Source: Paenibacillus hemerocallicola (lineage in GTDB: Bacteria > Bacillota > Bacilli > Paenibacillales > NBRC-103111). From it: DNA of 64,000 nucleotides. Positions 9,939 through 17,643 of this stretch are shown piece after piece; within the stretch, counting starts at the first letter, position 1, and the number at the start of each line of letters is the position of its first letter. The stretch is taken from assembly GCF_006265175.1 (NCBI RefSeq), contig NZ_VDCQ01000029.1:1-64000 (forward strand), in the 5' to 3' direction. The notes beneath the pieces are model-generated. The model was not told where the DNA came from and searched no databases. It saw nothing but the letters and a program-made list of their open reading frames with translations. The position numbers were made by a program, and so were the translations under genes.

Positions 9939-10094
9939 ATGCTTGAGCGCATCATGGGACTTTTGAACGGTAAGCAATCCAAGAAATTCGGTCTGGACAA
10001 CCTGGGTCTTTTCAACGGCAAGCGCAGCAAGAAATTCGGTCCGGAAAAATTAATCGGTAAAGTAATCGGCAATTTTACAAGAAAGCGCCGCTAG
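9939..10094 (+). CDS. 51-residue cationic peptide with an internal repeat
   Basis: This short frame has a near-perfect ribosome site (GGAGGTGAT, 7 nt before ATG 9939) and a TATAAT-like box at 9872-9877. A GC-rich hairpin lies 24 bp after the stop. The peptide contains two copies of a short unit, LLNGKQSKKFG and LFNGKRSKKFG, then a short hydrophobic stretch LIGKVIGNF and a basic tail TRKRR. It is strongly positively charged with no cysteine and no signal peptide. I do not recognise a family. It could be an antimicrobial or leaderless bacteriocin-like peptide, a sporulation peptide, or a nucleic-acid-binding peptide. It is on the opposite strand to its neighbours. Confidence 0.72.
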   Translation: MLERIMGLLNGKQSKKFGLDNLGLFNGKRSKKFGPEKLIGKVIGNFTRKRR

Positions 10095-10117
10095 TCCAGC
10101 CTATAGGTACAAATAGA

Positions 10118-10154
10118 ACAATCCCCGCTCGGCTATACGCTGGCGGGGAATTGT
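10118..10154 (+). terminator. Hairpin downstream of the 51-residue peptide gene
   Basis: The inverted repeat TCCCCGC / GCGGGGA is extended by ACAA / TTGT around a 14-nt loop. The T-run after it is weak (GTCTCTTTGTT), so it may end transcription only partly. It is the only terminator-like structure after the peptide gene. Confidence 0.5.
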
Positions 10155-10185
10155 CATGTTCAATTGTCTCTTTGTTCCGCTGTAC

Positions 10186-10263
10186 TATTAAGTTTGATGT
10201 CCTTAATAAAAAATCCCAGTCGTACCTACGGTCAAAGTATCCTATCATTAATGTCATAACAGC
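10186..10263 (-). pseudogene. C-terminal scrap of a second histidine phosphatase
   Basis: The minus-strand reading AVMTLMIGYFDRRYDWDFLL aligns closely with AVMTLMMGYYDKRYDLNFLL of the interrupted phosphatase at 7621-8199, including the RTS/QTS that follows. Similarity stops after about 26 residues. A TGA lies directly before it and no start is available. It is a degenerate paralogue fragment lying in the spacer after the cationic peptide gene. Confidence 0.75.
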
Positions 10264-10316
10264 TCACGCTTAAATCCTTTTTCATTTCATTTCGTCTTAG
10301 TAGGTGAGGTGGTCAA

Positions 10317-10586
10317 ATGCCTGAAGATCAGGAGCTCGCCGAGGAGATCATGGGCGGCAGTCAAGCGGCGATGGAAGTGTTAACGAGAAATATTATAAGC
10401 CCATCTACGCCTTTGTCTATCAAAATATTGGTTCTGAAAGAAGGACGATTGCTTCATAAGGAAACACCGGAAAAGCTGTTGGCAGGCATTGGGGATAAAG
10501 TGTGGTCGGTTCTGGCGGACGAGATGGACATCGAACATCGGAAATGTTCTCAGAATGCTATTCCCGTTTACGTCCAATGTACATGA
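10317..10586 (+). pseudogene. Chimeric remnant: sigma-factor N-terminus joined to ABC ATPase C-terminus
   Basis: The frame starts MPEDQELAEEIMGGSQAAME, typical of an ECF/sigma-70-like region 1-2 beginning. Its natural continuation (EKYYKPIYAFVYQNIG) is found in another frame at about 10384-10430, so there is a frameshift. The end of the open frame (VLKEGRLLHKETPEKLLAG, GDKVWSVLADE) resembles the C-terminal part of an ABC transporter ATP-binding subunit. Sigma motifs after region 2 and ABC Walker motifs are both absent. The best reading is a deletion fusing two unrelated genes, followed by decay. It overlaps the end of the convergent methyltransferase gene. Confidence 0.65.
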
Positions 10587-11361
10587 AATGTTCCGCCATA
10601 CTCAGCAAATCCTCACGCTCGCATACTTGCTCGGCCAAGTCCAGCCAAGCGGATACCACTTCCTGCGATTGACCAAGCAGTTCCGGTTCGCGCAAATATA
10701 AGAAGCTCTCGCAATTGAGCAGATGCAGCTTTTCCAGTTGAAAAGGTTCGAAAAAGGGAAGCACATCTTTTGGGCGGATGAAAAAATTTTCCGAAAACCC
10801 CTGTCCGGCAAAGTTCGCATCGTCCACTATAGCATTGAGCTGAGCTCGCCTCTCCTCGTTCAGAATCAAGCTTGGATGTTGGATCAGATAATCCCACACG
10901 AAGGAGTACGAAGAAACAAAGGCCACGAAAAGCGTCCCTTTCGGCTTTAGTTTCCTCAAGCATTCATGAATCGTGGCAACTCTGTCGCGCTCGTCCTTCA
11001 GATGATACATCGGGCCCATGCAGAGCACATGATCATATTGTCCATCTTCAATAGCCGATAAATCGCGACAATCCGCACGCAAGCCGTTCAGCGGCAGTCC
11101 GAGCTCCTGTGCTTTATTCAGCGCAAAGTCTATGTTGTTCTGAGAAAGATCCGCCAAGGTCACTTGGCAACCAAGCTGCGAAAGGTAAAGCGAATACTTT
11201 CCCGGCCCCCCGCCGAGGTCCAGCACCTTGTCATTCGGTCTGACATAGCGGGTTATATAGCGTTTGCTAAGCTCATATTCGACCTGGTGGCGATCTAGTC
11301 GTTTCCACTCGTAGTTTACAGTCTCGTCATAAAACCTTCTTACGCTTTCAACGCTGTCCAT
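10558..11361 (-). CDS. Class I SAM-dependent methyltransferase
   Basis: 267 residues from ATG 11361, which follows GGGAGGGG closely; an upstream frame extension has no ribosome site. Motif I is VLDLGGGPGKYSLYL, followed by VTLADLSQNNIDFAL (acidic end of beta-2), GLRADCRDLSAI and a motif-IV-like HVLCMGPMYHL. These fit a UbiE/Methyltransf_11-type small-molecule methyltransferase acting in the cytoplasm. The substrate is unknown. The gene lies directly behind a T-box leader, which is unusual for a methyltransferase and suggests either control by uncharged tRNA or a leader stranded by rearrangement. Confidence 0.88.
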   Translation of the reverse strand: MDSVESVRRFYDETVNYEWKRLDRHQVEYELSKRYITRYVRPNDKVLDLGGGPGKYSLYLSQLGCQVTLADLSQNNIDFALNKAQELGLPLNGLRADCRDLSAIEDGQYDHVLCMGPMYHLKDERDRVATIHECLRKLKPKGTLFVAFVSSYSFVWDYLIQHPSLILNEERRAQLNAIVDDANFAGQGFSENFFIRPKDVLPFFEPFQLEKLHLLNCESFLYLREPELLGQSQEVVSAWLDLAEQVCEREDLLSMAEHFMYIGRKRE

Positions 11362-11398
11362 GTAACCCCTCCCGAGCATACGATCGTTAACTCGAAAT

Positions 11399-11545
11399 AA
11401 AAAAATCTCACCCCCAGGACCATAGTCTCAGGGACGAGATCTGAACTCCTCGCGGTACCACCCAGGTTCGCCGATAGGCCGCCAATATTGGAAATATGTT
11501 ACCAAGTAATCGGGGTACTGTAAAAGATTCAATTTCACCTTAACA
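11399..11545 (-). promoter_or_regulatory. T-box leader with terminator, apparently shortened
   Basis: The minus strand carries the highly conserved T-box GGGTGGTACCGCG at about 11448-11465. A terminator hairpin follows (ATCTC...GAGAT arms with CCC/GGGG inside, about 11406-11440), then a T7 run (11399-11405). In T-boxes the TGGT bulge pairs with the acceptor end of an uncharged tRNA; here it fits a discriminator A. Only about 83 bp separate the motif from the upstream Nudix stop, so a complete Stem I with specifier loop may be missing or may lie inside the Nudix gene. The amino-acid specificity cannot be read. Downstream is the methyltransferase. Confidence 0.88.
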
Positions 11546-11550
11546 ACTAT

Positions 11551-12051
11551 TCAATTAATAACCCGGCCATTTACGCGGTGTTTTAAATAGAACAGGATGG
11601 CGGCACAGTCGATGTTAATAAACTGCAACGGATCGCTGTGGATCCGTTCGGCCAGTTCGTCTACGGTGATCCAGCGGGGGTTTTGCGTGCGGTCGCCTTC
11701 TTCGAGCAATTCGCCTTCCGCCTTGCAAACAAAGTAGTAACCGACCGAATCGATTCCGCCCTTAATCGTCTGGTATGCGGCAAATGGCCGAACACATTCG
11801 ACAACAAAATTCGGATTGATCCCTTCCGTATCGATACGCGTATCTTCTCCTTCAATCCAAGTGACCTCGAGACCGGTTTCTTCCTTCACTTCGCGGCGCA
11901 GCGCCTCTGTCAACGACTCGAACTGCTCCACTCCGCCTCCCGGCAACTCCAGCTGTTTCGGTTGGTTCGGCTTGTTGCGCGTCTGAACTATAATTTCGGT
12001 TTTCCCATCGCGTTCGCGCTCTACGATGGCACGGGCATTGACATAAAACAA
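11551..12051 (-). CDS. Nudix hydrolase
   Basis: 166 residues from TTG 12051, with AAGGAG 9-10 nt upstream. The full Nudix box is present: GVEQFESLTEALRREVKEET followed by GL, matching Gx5Ex7REUxEExGU, preceded by ELPGG. Nudix enzymes hydrolyse nucleoside diphosphates linked to another group; the substrate here is unknown. The protein is complete and about the usual length. It stands alone upstream of the T-box region. Confidence 0.9.
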   Translation of the reverse strand: MFYVNARAIVERERDGKTEIIVQTRNKPNQPKQLELPGGGVEQFESLTEALRREVKEETGLEVTWIEGEDTRIDTEGINPNFVVECVRPFAAYQTIKGGIDSVGYYFVCKAEGELLEEGDRTQNPRWITVDELAERIHSDPLQFINIDCAAILFYLKHRVNGRVIN

Positions 12052-12504
12052 TTGGACTCACTCCTTCTTCGGCAAAAGATATGTAATCTATTATATAATG
12101 GAAAATAATTGCTTGCATTGAAATTCTCTTCTCGCTAACTGTTTTTCTCACTTGTTGCATGAAACGATAGCAAAGATTCAGGCAAGGTCACTGAAGCTGA
12201 AGAAATACAAGTAGTCGAACAACCGGATTCGATCGAACCCGGCTTGCTCTTCATGTTCTTCATGTCGTTTGCTTCAAAGCTTCATCAAACGCGCGTTCCA
12301 TTCGGTCGGCGTCCTTCAAAACCGCGAAGAATACGAACGGGCCATTTGATTTCAGCACATGCTTTTCGATCAGATAATACTCTTCGGGGCGATAGTCTTT
12401 GAATTTGACCGTTTGCGAGGAGAAAAAGAAGCCCAATGGAATCTACCGGGTCTTAGGGGCGCAGCGCGGCCTATAGACCCGGTGATTCGCTTGGGCTTCC
12501 CGAC

Positions 12505-12550
12505 TGAATATGTTCCTGCAGAATGAATATGTTCCTGCAGAATGAATATG
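12505..12550 (+). repeat. 19-bp tandem repeat, 2.4 copies
   Basis: TGAATATGTTCCTGCAGAA occurs twice head-to-tail (12505-12523, 12524-12542), followed by a partial third copy TGAATATG. The copies are identical, suggesting recent slippage in non-coding DNA. Confidence 0.9.
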
Positions 12551-12818
12551 CGAAATGAATCCGAAGTCACCGCTCAGTCGGCGGCGGCACCCTTGTTGCG
12601 ATGCACAAAGGCGCAAGCTGGACTGCGGCATGCATCGGCGTGAGGCGACCTTACGGGAAACTGAGAGGAGTGATGTTCCAAACCATCAAACAGCGTTCAG
12701 GATGCTCGAAATTCAACCAGTGAGTTGATCCGGGCGAATGGAGGAAGTTCAGATACGAATACGAATCTAACTATTACAAAAGGATTTATATTCCTTTTTC
12801 TCTCCTCATGACTAAATG

Positions 12819-12872
12819 AGGTCGAGTCCGGGCTTAATCTTGCCCCTGAACTCGACCTTTTTGGTTTTTTTC
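12819..12872 (+). terminator. Strong hairpin with T-run
   Basis: AGGTCGAGT pairs perfectly with ACTCGACCT across a 22-nt loop, followed by TTTTTGGTTTTTTT on the plus strand. There is no intact plus-strand gene upstream, so it is probably a relic of a lost gene. It may also reduce antisense read-through into the convergent membrane-protein gene. Confidence 0.7.
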
Positions 12873-12939
12873 CCACATGGGCAATTGTGGGCAAGTAAAA
12901 GCCACACGACCTCCACTCTTTCGTACTGACATTCTCGTT

Positions 12940-13428
12940 TTAGCTTAATGATCCCACAATTCTTTTATCTTTAAAGAATTTATTAAATAAATACCGAACA
13001 AGCGGTCCCACAATTAGGAGCTGTAGAGGGAGAGCAAAAATAAAATTTTTAAAAACGAAAGAAAAATAACTTTCGAGTAAAGACTCTCCAGTTAGGTGGT
13101 TAGAAAAGTAAGCGGTTCCCAATCCATAAAGAGACATAAGGAGAACCATTCCAATCACCATAAAAAATGAAATGGATACAATCACAAATACATTGTTAGA
13201 TTTGTCATACGGTAATGAAAAAGCAATTTTTCTTGCCACTGGACCGACAATAAATAATTCCAATAAGAAAGCGGTAAGAAAGCCCAAAATCAATTGAATA
13301 AGTATTCCTTTCAAGGATACCGTGCCAATCAAGTCATGTGTAAATAAATTATAAAATGTCATGACTACGACCATCCCACAGCACATCATCAACCCAAAAT
13401 AAAAACTTTCTTTCTTAGTTGTTGGCAA
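12940..13428 (-). CDS. DUF2798-type small membrane protein
   Basis: 162 residues from TTG 13428 (AGAGGA 9 nt upstream). There are four predicted membrane segments: about residues 11-28 (GLMMCCGMVVVMTFYNLF), 40-62 (IQLILGFLTAFLLELFIVG), 80-105 (VFVIVSISFFMVIGMVLLM) and 128-150. The sequence has two similar halves, each with a GP(V/L)xR motif after a helix (IVGPVARKI and IVGPLVRYL). This fits the two-repeat DUF2798 family of unknown function. It is monocistronic as far as can be seen. Confidence 0.8.
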   Translation of the reverse strand: MPTTKKESFYFGLMMCCGMVVVMTFYNLFTHDLIGTVSLKGILIQLILGFLTAFLLELFIVGPVARKIAFSLPYDKSNNVFVIVSISFFMVIGMVLLMSLYGLGTAYFSNHLTGESLLESYFSFVFKNFIFALPLQLLIVGPLVRYLFNKFFKDKRIVGSLS

Positions 13429-13602
13429 TTTCCATCATCCTCTCTTTTACCCTTGTTATTATAGAGATAATGGAAACTCCTCATAAGTGAAAAGTCTGTG
13501 AACATTTTGACGATGAATCGGCTTCCGCAATACATGATTTTCTGATTGCATTACACCTAATAAATCTAGGTTTGCATCATTTGGAAGGCTATAATCGATT
13601 AT

Positions 13603-13851
13603 TCAAGGGTTGACAACCGTATATATCCGGTACCGTTCGGAATAGGGCACTGTCGAGCGATTGGAGAAGGCGACGATCCGGTTGATTCGAGTCAGTTGTC
13701 TAGACAATCGGGTATCCTCCCTTTCGCTGCGTTGCTCCAGAACGCCGGTTCGAATCGATTCCGACTCCTCCTCTGTCAGTGACACGCTTTGTAGCCACTC
13801 TGCCAGTGGCCCGCGCAAATCATGGAACTCATTCCAGCCCGAATCCTTCAA
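13603..13851 (-). CDS. Small protein coupled to ECF sigma factor, possible truncated anti-sigma
   Basis: 82 residues from TTG 13851 (GGAGG 9 nt upstream), overlapping the sigma gene's end by 23 bp. The N-terminal part (EFHDLRGPLAEWLQSVSLTE, then EESESIRTGVLEQRSE) looks like a soluble helical N-terminus. The C-terminal part (VPYSERYRIYTVVNP) looks unrelated. No membrane segment is present, although genes in this position usually encode anti-sigma factors with one. It may be a truncated anti-sigma factor; this is inference from position. Confidence 0.65.
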   Translation of the reverse strand: MKDSGWNEFHDLRGPLAEWLQSVSLTEEESESIRTGVLEQRSEREDTRLSRQLTRINRIVAFSNRSTVPYSERYRIYTVVNP

Positions 13852-14398
13852 TGGTCCGCCCCTCCTTACTGGTTTCGTTATTTGTCAGCTCGAGCATAAC
13901 ACGTTTACGGGCCAAACTAATTCGGTAGCGGACCGTACCGGCCGGTATCTCAAGCAATTCGCCGATCTCCGCACTGTTCATCTGGCCGACCAGATGAAGA
14001 ATGAGTACGCTGCGCAACTCATCAGGCAGTCGACTGACCGCATCCTCGATGTGCTGCACATTACTTTTGATTTCGTAAGCCTCCTCCGGGGAACGACCGA
14101 ATGCTCCCCGAACGATGGCATCTTGTCTCATCCGGCCCTCCGCTTGGTCGCGAGTCGTGCGCCGACGATAGTAATCGGTTATCAGATTTTTCGTTATCCG
14201 GAAAATCCAGAAGCGGCAGTTGACCCGCCCCATCTCATAACCGACATGGATTTGATTCCATGCCCGGAGAAACGCCTCCTGCATCAGATCTTTTGCCATT
14301 TCCCGCTGTCCTACGCGTGCCAGAATATAGGCAAATACCGCCCGGTGGTACGAATCGTACGCTTCATGGAAGAAGGCATCGTATGCCGGATCATCCAT
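13829..14398 (-). CDS. ECF-type RNA polymerase sigma factor
   Basis: 189 residues from ATG 14398 (GAGG 9 nt upstream; the TTG at 14413 would contain that site). Region 2: AVFAYILARVGQREMAKDLM, QEAFLRAWNQI, then FWIFRITKNLITDYYRRR. Region 4: AVSRLPDELRSVLILHLVGQ, followed by AEIGELLEIPAGTVRYRISL. This is a complete ECF sigma factor, directing RNA polymerase to a dedicated promoter set. It overlaps the upstream 241-residue gene as ATGGATGA and the downstream 82-residue gene by 23 bp, so the three are one translational unit. Confidence 0.93.
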   Translation of the reverse strand: MDDPAYDAFFHEAYDSYHRAVFAYILARVGQREMAKDLMQEAFLRAWNQIHVGYEMGRVNCRFWIFRITKNLITDYYRRRTTRDQAEGRMRQDAIVRGAFGRSPEEAYEIKSNVQHIEDAVSRLPDELRSVLILHLVGQMNSAEIGELLEIPAGTVRYRISLARKRVMLELTNNETSKEGRTIEGFGLE

Positions 14399-15116
14399 GA
14401 AACTCGCCCTCAAGCTTGTCGGAAACTTGGATCATGCTCATCTGTTCGACCGCGAGCGCCGTCAGGATCGGTACAAGCTTCTTGTCCGCAGCTTTCAATA
14501 CCCCCATTTGAATAATTTCCGTAACCTTCTCCCGAATGAGCTCGGCGCTGACGTCGGATTCGATCACAAATTCCCCCATCAGAATCATCGTTATCGGTTC
14601 TTTCAAATAATCGAAAAACTCTCGGCCGAACCGTCCTTGGCCCATAAACCATCTCGGATTGCGGTGGTCATAAGCGATGATTTCCCCGCTCGTTTGCGTA
14701 ATGAAAGGGGTCAACACGCCCTCGCTTCCCCGCGGGATGAACAGCTGTCCCACTACGATAAGCTGCTTGTAACCGAATTGGGTCGGGGGAGACGTGATGA
14801 GCAGCTCGCCCGTTACCAGAAGAATATCCGAGCCGTCGGCACTCGGGTTCTCGAGGAACTCGCCTCCGAGCTTCAATTTACCGCCGATCTGGTTCACTTT
14901 ACTGCCTGCGGCCAGCGTAATGACCGAGCCGACGCTGCTCATTGGAATGCCGGCCAGCGTGCCTTGGAACGTATCGGATAAGAGAATCGTGGCGACCGAC
15001 GAGATTCCCTTGATGTTGCGCAGTTCGTCGACCGACTTCATGTGTCTCAGGTCCAATACGGCGACTGAGGAGATACGGCCTTTTCCTTCCTGATTGCCGG
15101 GCTGATGGGCATCCAT
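14391..15116 (-). CDS. Unknown 241-residue beta-rich protein encoded with the ECF sigma factor
   Basis: Starts at ATG 15116 with GGAGG 10 nt upstream. There is no signal peptide or membrane segment. The middle is rich in short hydrophobic strands separated by glycine and polar turns: VAVLDLRHMKSV, IPMSSVGSVITLAAGSKV, GGKLKLGGEF, LLVTGELLIT, LIVVGQLFIP. This suggests a beta-helix or bactofilin-like stacked fold. The C-terminal ~70 residues are more helical (ELIREKVTEIIQMGVLKAAD). I do not recognise a family. Overlap with the sigma gene suggests co-expression; it could be a structural protein or a sensor/regulator of the sigma factor. Confidence 0.85.
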   Translation of the reverse strand: MDAHQPGNQEGKGRISSVAVLDLRHMKSVDELRNIKGISSVATILLSDTFQGTLAGIPMSSVGSVITLAAGSKVNQIGGKLKLGGEFLENPSADGSDILLVTGELLITSPPTQFGYKQLIVVGQLFIPRGSEGVLTPFITQTSGEIIAYDHRNPRWFMGQGRFGREFFDYLKEPITMILMGEFVIESDVSAELIREKVTEIIQMGVLKAADKKLVPILTALAVEQMSMIQVSDKLEGEFHG

Positions 15117-15297
15117 TAGGGTTCAACCTCCGCTTGTATAGTTTTTATAACATTCTATACCTATAAGACGAACGAAGGTGAAAACTGTTGGCTGTCGGGC
15201 CTTACCCGAGCATTTGTTGTATTTTTATCCGACATATCGATTTCATCGGGGGATAGCGCTTTCCCCGGACCGTTTCCCGACTTTGCACACGGACATC

Positions 15298-16584
15298 TTA
15301 CTTGCCGACTTCCGCGGCAACCGCCTTATTGATTTCCTCATCCGCCTGGGCAAGAGCAGTGTTGACATCGATGGCGCCATTGACAAATTCATTGAATTTC
15401 GTCCGTACGATTCCTTCGGCTTTGCCCCGGTACGGGGACGCAATCGGATATTTGACCGGCTTGCTTTTGAATATGCTCTGCACGCTTTTCCCCCGAAACA
15501 CTTCTTTATCCTTGCCGAACGCTTGCTTGATCTCGGCCTTTTGGAGCGGCGAAACTCTCCCCGACTTCGAGTTCTCGAGCTGCACCTCGTCCGATACGGC
15601 CGCCTCCACGACCTGCATCGCCCGGTCCTTGTGCTTGCTCGCCTTCGTAATCATAATTACACTTACGCTGGCGTTGCCATATACGTTCGGCTTTTCCGGA
15701 TAGCTCGGGTATTGAACGACATCCCAATCGAGTCCGGACTTGGAGGCGATTTCCAATTCGCTCGCAATACTGAGATCGGCGTACATCGCTAAAGTCTTAT
15801 CCTTTAGAAAATCGTCCTTCGCTTTACCGGTCGTCATATTTCCCGGAATCGTGTAGAACGCTTTCATAAGTTCGAAGACCCGCTTCCATTCATCCGTACG
15901 CATCGTCGCTTTATCCGTTTTGTAATCGATCGCCGCGATGCCGAGCGGCTGCGAAGCCCAAACCATGTTGCCGATATCGAAGCCGCGGAATTGCGTGCCC
16001 CCCTCATTGCGGGTTAATTTTCGGGCCGGCTCCAACATTTGCTCCCATGTCATGCCGTCCTTCGGATAGGGAACTCCGAATTTGTCGAACAAGCTTTTGT
16101 TGTAATAGAGCGCATGGTAGGCCAGACTGACCGGCAGTCCGAATAGTTCGTTCTTCGCGGAAGCGATTTTCACATCGTCTATGTAACCCGGCTCGAACCT
16201 GCCTAAATCCATATGGCGCGACCCGATAAGCGAAGTCATGTCGTACAGCAAATCTTTGTCCCGATAGGAAGCCAGCTTGCCGTTGTAGGAAACGATCAGA
16301 TCGGGTGTCTCGCCTGCCAGGATAAGTTCGTCCAGAGTCGAGCCTTTCTCGCTCTTGTATATTTTCAACTCGATGCTCGGATGCTTCTTCTTGACTTCGG
16401 CCGCCACTTGATCGATATATTCCTGCTCGGTGCCGGAATCGTTTAGCAGAACTAGGCTTACGGGCTCCTCGCTAACCGGGGAAGCATCCGCTTCCTTCGT
16501 GCCGCCGGACGTTTTCCCGCACCCGGATGCGATGACGGAGATGAGAAGCATTAGAATAACCGATTTTTTATTGATCAGGTTCAT
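15298..16584 (-). CDS. Family 1 sugar-binding lipoprotein (orphan ABC component)
   Basis: 428 residues; GAGGG lies 7 nt before ATG 16584. A lipoprotein signal ends at VIASGC. The fold markers of family-1 binding proteins are present: TPDLIVSYNG, LFGLPVSLAYHALYYNKSLF, DKFGVPYPKDGMTWEQM and a C-terminal NTALAQADEEINK. It is exported and membrane-anchored, and would deliver a sugar or oligosaccharide to an ABC permease. No permease gene is nearby. Just upstream lies the LacI regulator, and an operator-like site sits between them (16614-16632), so repression by that LacI protein is likely. Confidence 0.93.
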   Translation of the reverse strand: MNLINKKSVILMLLISVIASGCGKTSGGTKEADASPVSEEPVSLVLLNDSGTEQEYIDQVAAEVKKKHPSIELKIYKSEKGSTLDELILAGETPDLIVSYNGKLASYRDKDLLYDMTSLIGSRHMDLGRFEPGYIDDVKIASAKNELFGLPVSLAYHALYYNKSLFDKFGVPYPKDGMTWEQMLEPARKLTRNEGGTQFRGFDIGNMVWASQPLGIAAIDYKTDKATMRTDEWKRVFELMKAFYTIPGNMTTGKAKDDFLKDKTLAMYADLSIASELEIASKSGLDWDVVQYPSYPEKPNVYGNASVSVIMITKASKHKDRAMQVVEAAVSDEVQLENSKSGRVSPLQKAEIKQAFGKDKEVFRGKSVQSIFKSKPVKYPIASPYRGKAEGIVRTKFNEFVNGAIDVNTALAQADEEINKAVAAEVGK

Positions 16585-16613
16585 GTCGAGTCCCTCGCTT
16601 GTCTGAATATTGT

Positions 16614-16632
16614 ATATTTACACGTATAGATA
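16614..16632 (-). promoter_or_regulatory. LacI-type operator candidate upstream of the binding-protein gene
   Basis: Contains TTTACACGTATAGATA, an imperfect palindrome centred on CG. It is almost identical to a site at 17853-17873 before the lacI-type gene. It lies 30 bp before the start of the binding-protein gene, where a repressor would block transcription. Confidence 0.65.
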
Positions 16633-16662
16633 TCGACCGTGAGCCACCCGTCTCCGGATGAT

Positions 16663-17643
16663 TCACAAGGACTTGCGTTCCACGAGCGTAGCCTGCAAAA
16701 TACGGTCGGTTACGGGGCGCTTCTGCATTTTGGCCAGCATCACTTCCATCGCAATCTCCCCGACCTTTTCCCGCGGATAATGAATGACCGTCATGGGCGG
16801 AGCCGTCTGGGATGACATCAATATATCTTCCGAGCCCGCTACGGCAAGCCCGTTCGGAATATGGACGCCCTCATCGCGGCATGCCGCAACGATGCCTGCG
16901 GCCATCAGATCGTTCGCGCTGACAATGGCCGTATACCGGTCGGGCGCGGAAAGCGAGAGCTTGATCGTATCATAAGCCGATTGCAGCCCTCCTTCCGCAT
17001 AAAAAACGTCGTGCTCCTCAATCGGCAGCCGTTCGATTTCCATAGCTCGCCGGAACGCCTCCAGCCGGTGCTGAAGCGGGTGCTCGGGGTCGCGGATCGC
17101 CATGAAAGCAATTCTTCCGTGCCCTTTCGCCTTGAACAGACGAATAAGACGCGTGTATTCGAATGTCCAGTCCAAGTCGATGCAGGTTACGTCCTCGGTA
17201 CGGCGAGACACCGGCGTCGTAACCGAGACGAACGGTATGTTCTGTTTACGGAAATGCTGCAGCGTATCCTCCTGCAGAGACTGGCCGAGCAGGAATATTC
17301 CGTCCACCCTGCCGTTCAGCAAAGACTTCAGCTTGCTTTCCTTCTCCTTCTGGAACGTTTGGAAAAACAGCACGTAGTTATGCTTCGCCGCATCCTCCTC
17401 GAGGCGCAGCAGCAAGCCGGCCTCATGCGGATTTCCCAAATGATTGATCAGGACGGTAAGCTGCTCCGTCTTGCGCATCTTCAGCGCGCGTGCCGCCATA
17501 TTCGTCTCGTACCCCAGCTCCTCTATAGCCTGAAGTACTTTCCGGCGAGTCTCTTCCTTCACGTAATTGCTGTCATTGAGAACGTACGATACGACTGCTA
17601 TCGATACGCCCGCTCTATCCGCGACTTCTTTCCGCGTTGTCAT
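16663..17643 (-). CDS. LacI-family transcriptional regulator
   Basis: 326 residues, ATG 17643 after GGAGGAATTT. The N-terminal helix-turn-helix is VADRAGVSIAVVSYVLND, followed by the hinge GYETNMAARALKMRKT. The periplasmic-binding-protein-like sensor domain covers about residues 60-326 (GRVDGIFLLGQ; ARIVSANDLMAAG-type core as IVSANDLMAAGIV; AVAGSEDILMSS). It is complete. It is followed by the orphan binding protein and has two operator-like sites upstream, suggesting autoregulation and control of the binding-protein gene. The ligand is presumably a sugar, but its identity is unknown. Confidence 0.93.
   Translation of the reverse strand: MTTRKEVADRAGVSIAVVSYVLNDSNYVKEETRRKVLQAIEELGYETNMAARALKMRKTEQLTVLINHLGNPHEAGLLLRLEEDAAKHNYVLFFQTFQKEKESKLKSLLNGRVDGIFLLGQSLQEDTLQHFRKQNIPFVSVTTPVSRRTEDVTCIDLDWTFEYTRLIRLFKAKGHGRIAFMAIRDPEHPLQHRLEAFRRAMEIERLPIEEHDVFYAEGGLQSAYDTIKLSLSAPDRYTAIVSANDLMAAGIVAACRDEGVHIPNGLAVAGSEDILMSSQTAPPMTVIHYPREKVGEIAMEVMLAKMQKRPVTDRILQATLVERKSL

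Larger units (their letters stand above)
12052..12939. other. 890-bp gene-poor region with decayed sequence
   Basis: No intact gene is supportable. On the minus strand, about 12258-12425 reads QTVKFKDYRPEEYYLIEKHV, then FVFFAVLKDADRMERAFDEA and a stop. It looks like the C-terminal ~55 residues of a protein I cannot name, with no start. On the plus strand, about 12115-12235 hints at a frameshifted lipoprotein beginning (LTVFLTCC in one frame, DSGKVTEAEEIQVVEQPDSI in another). A tandem repeat and a terminator-like hairpin are listed separately. The region appears to be degraded accessory DNA. Confidence 0.5.

Noticed and set aside
12110-12240. Plus-strand lipoprotein-like start (LTVFLTCC, then VTEAEEIQVVEQPDSI)
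   Set aside because: Requires two frame changes within 60 bp and has no continuation; kept only as a note on the gene-poor region.
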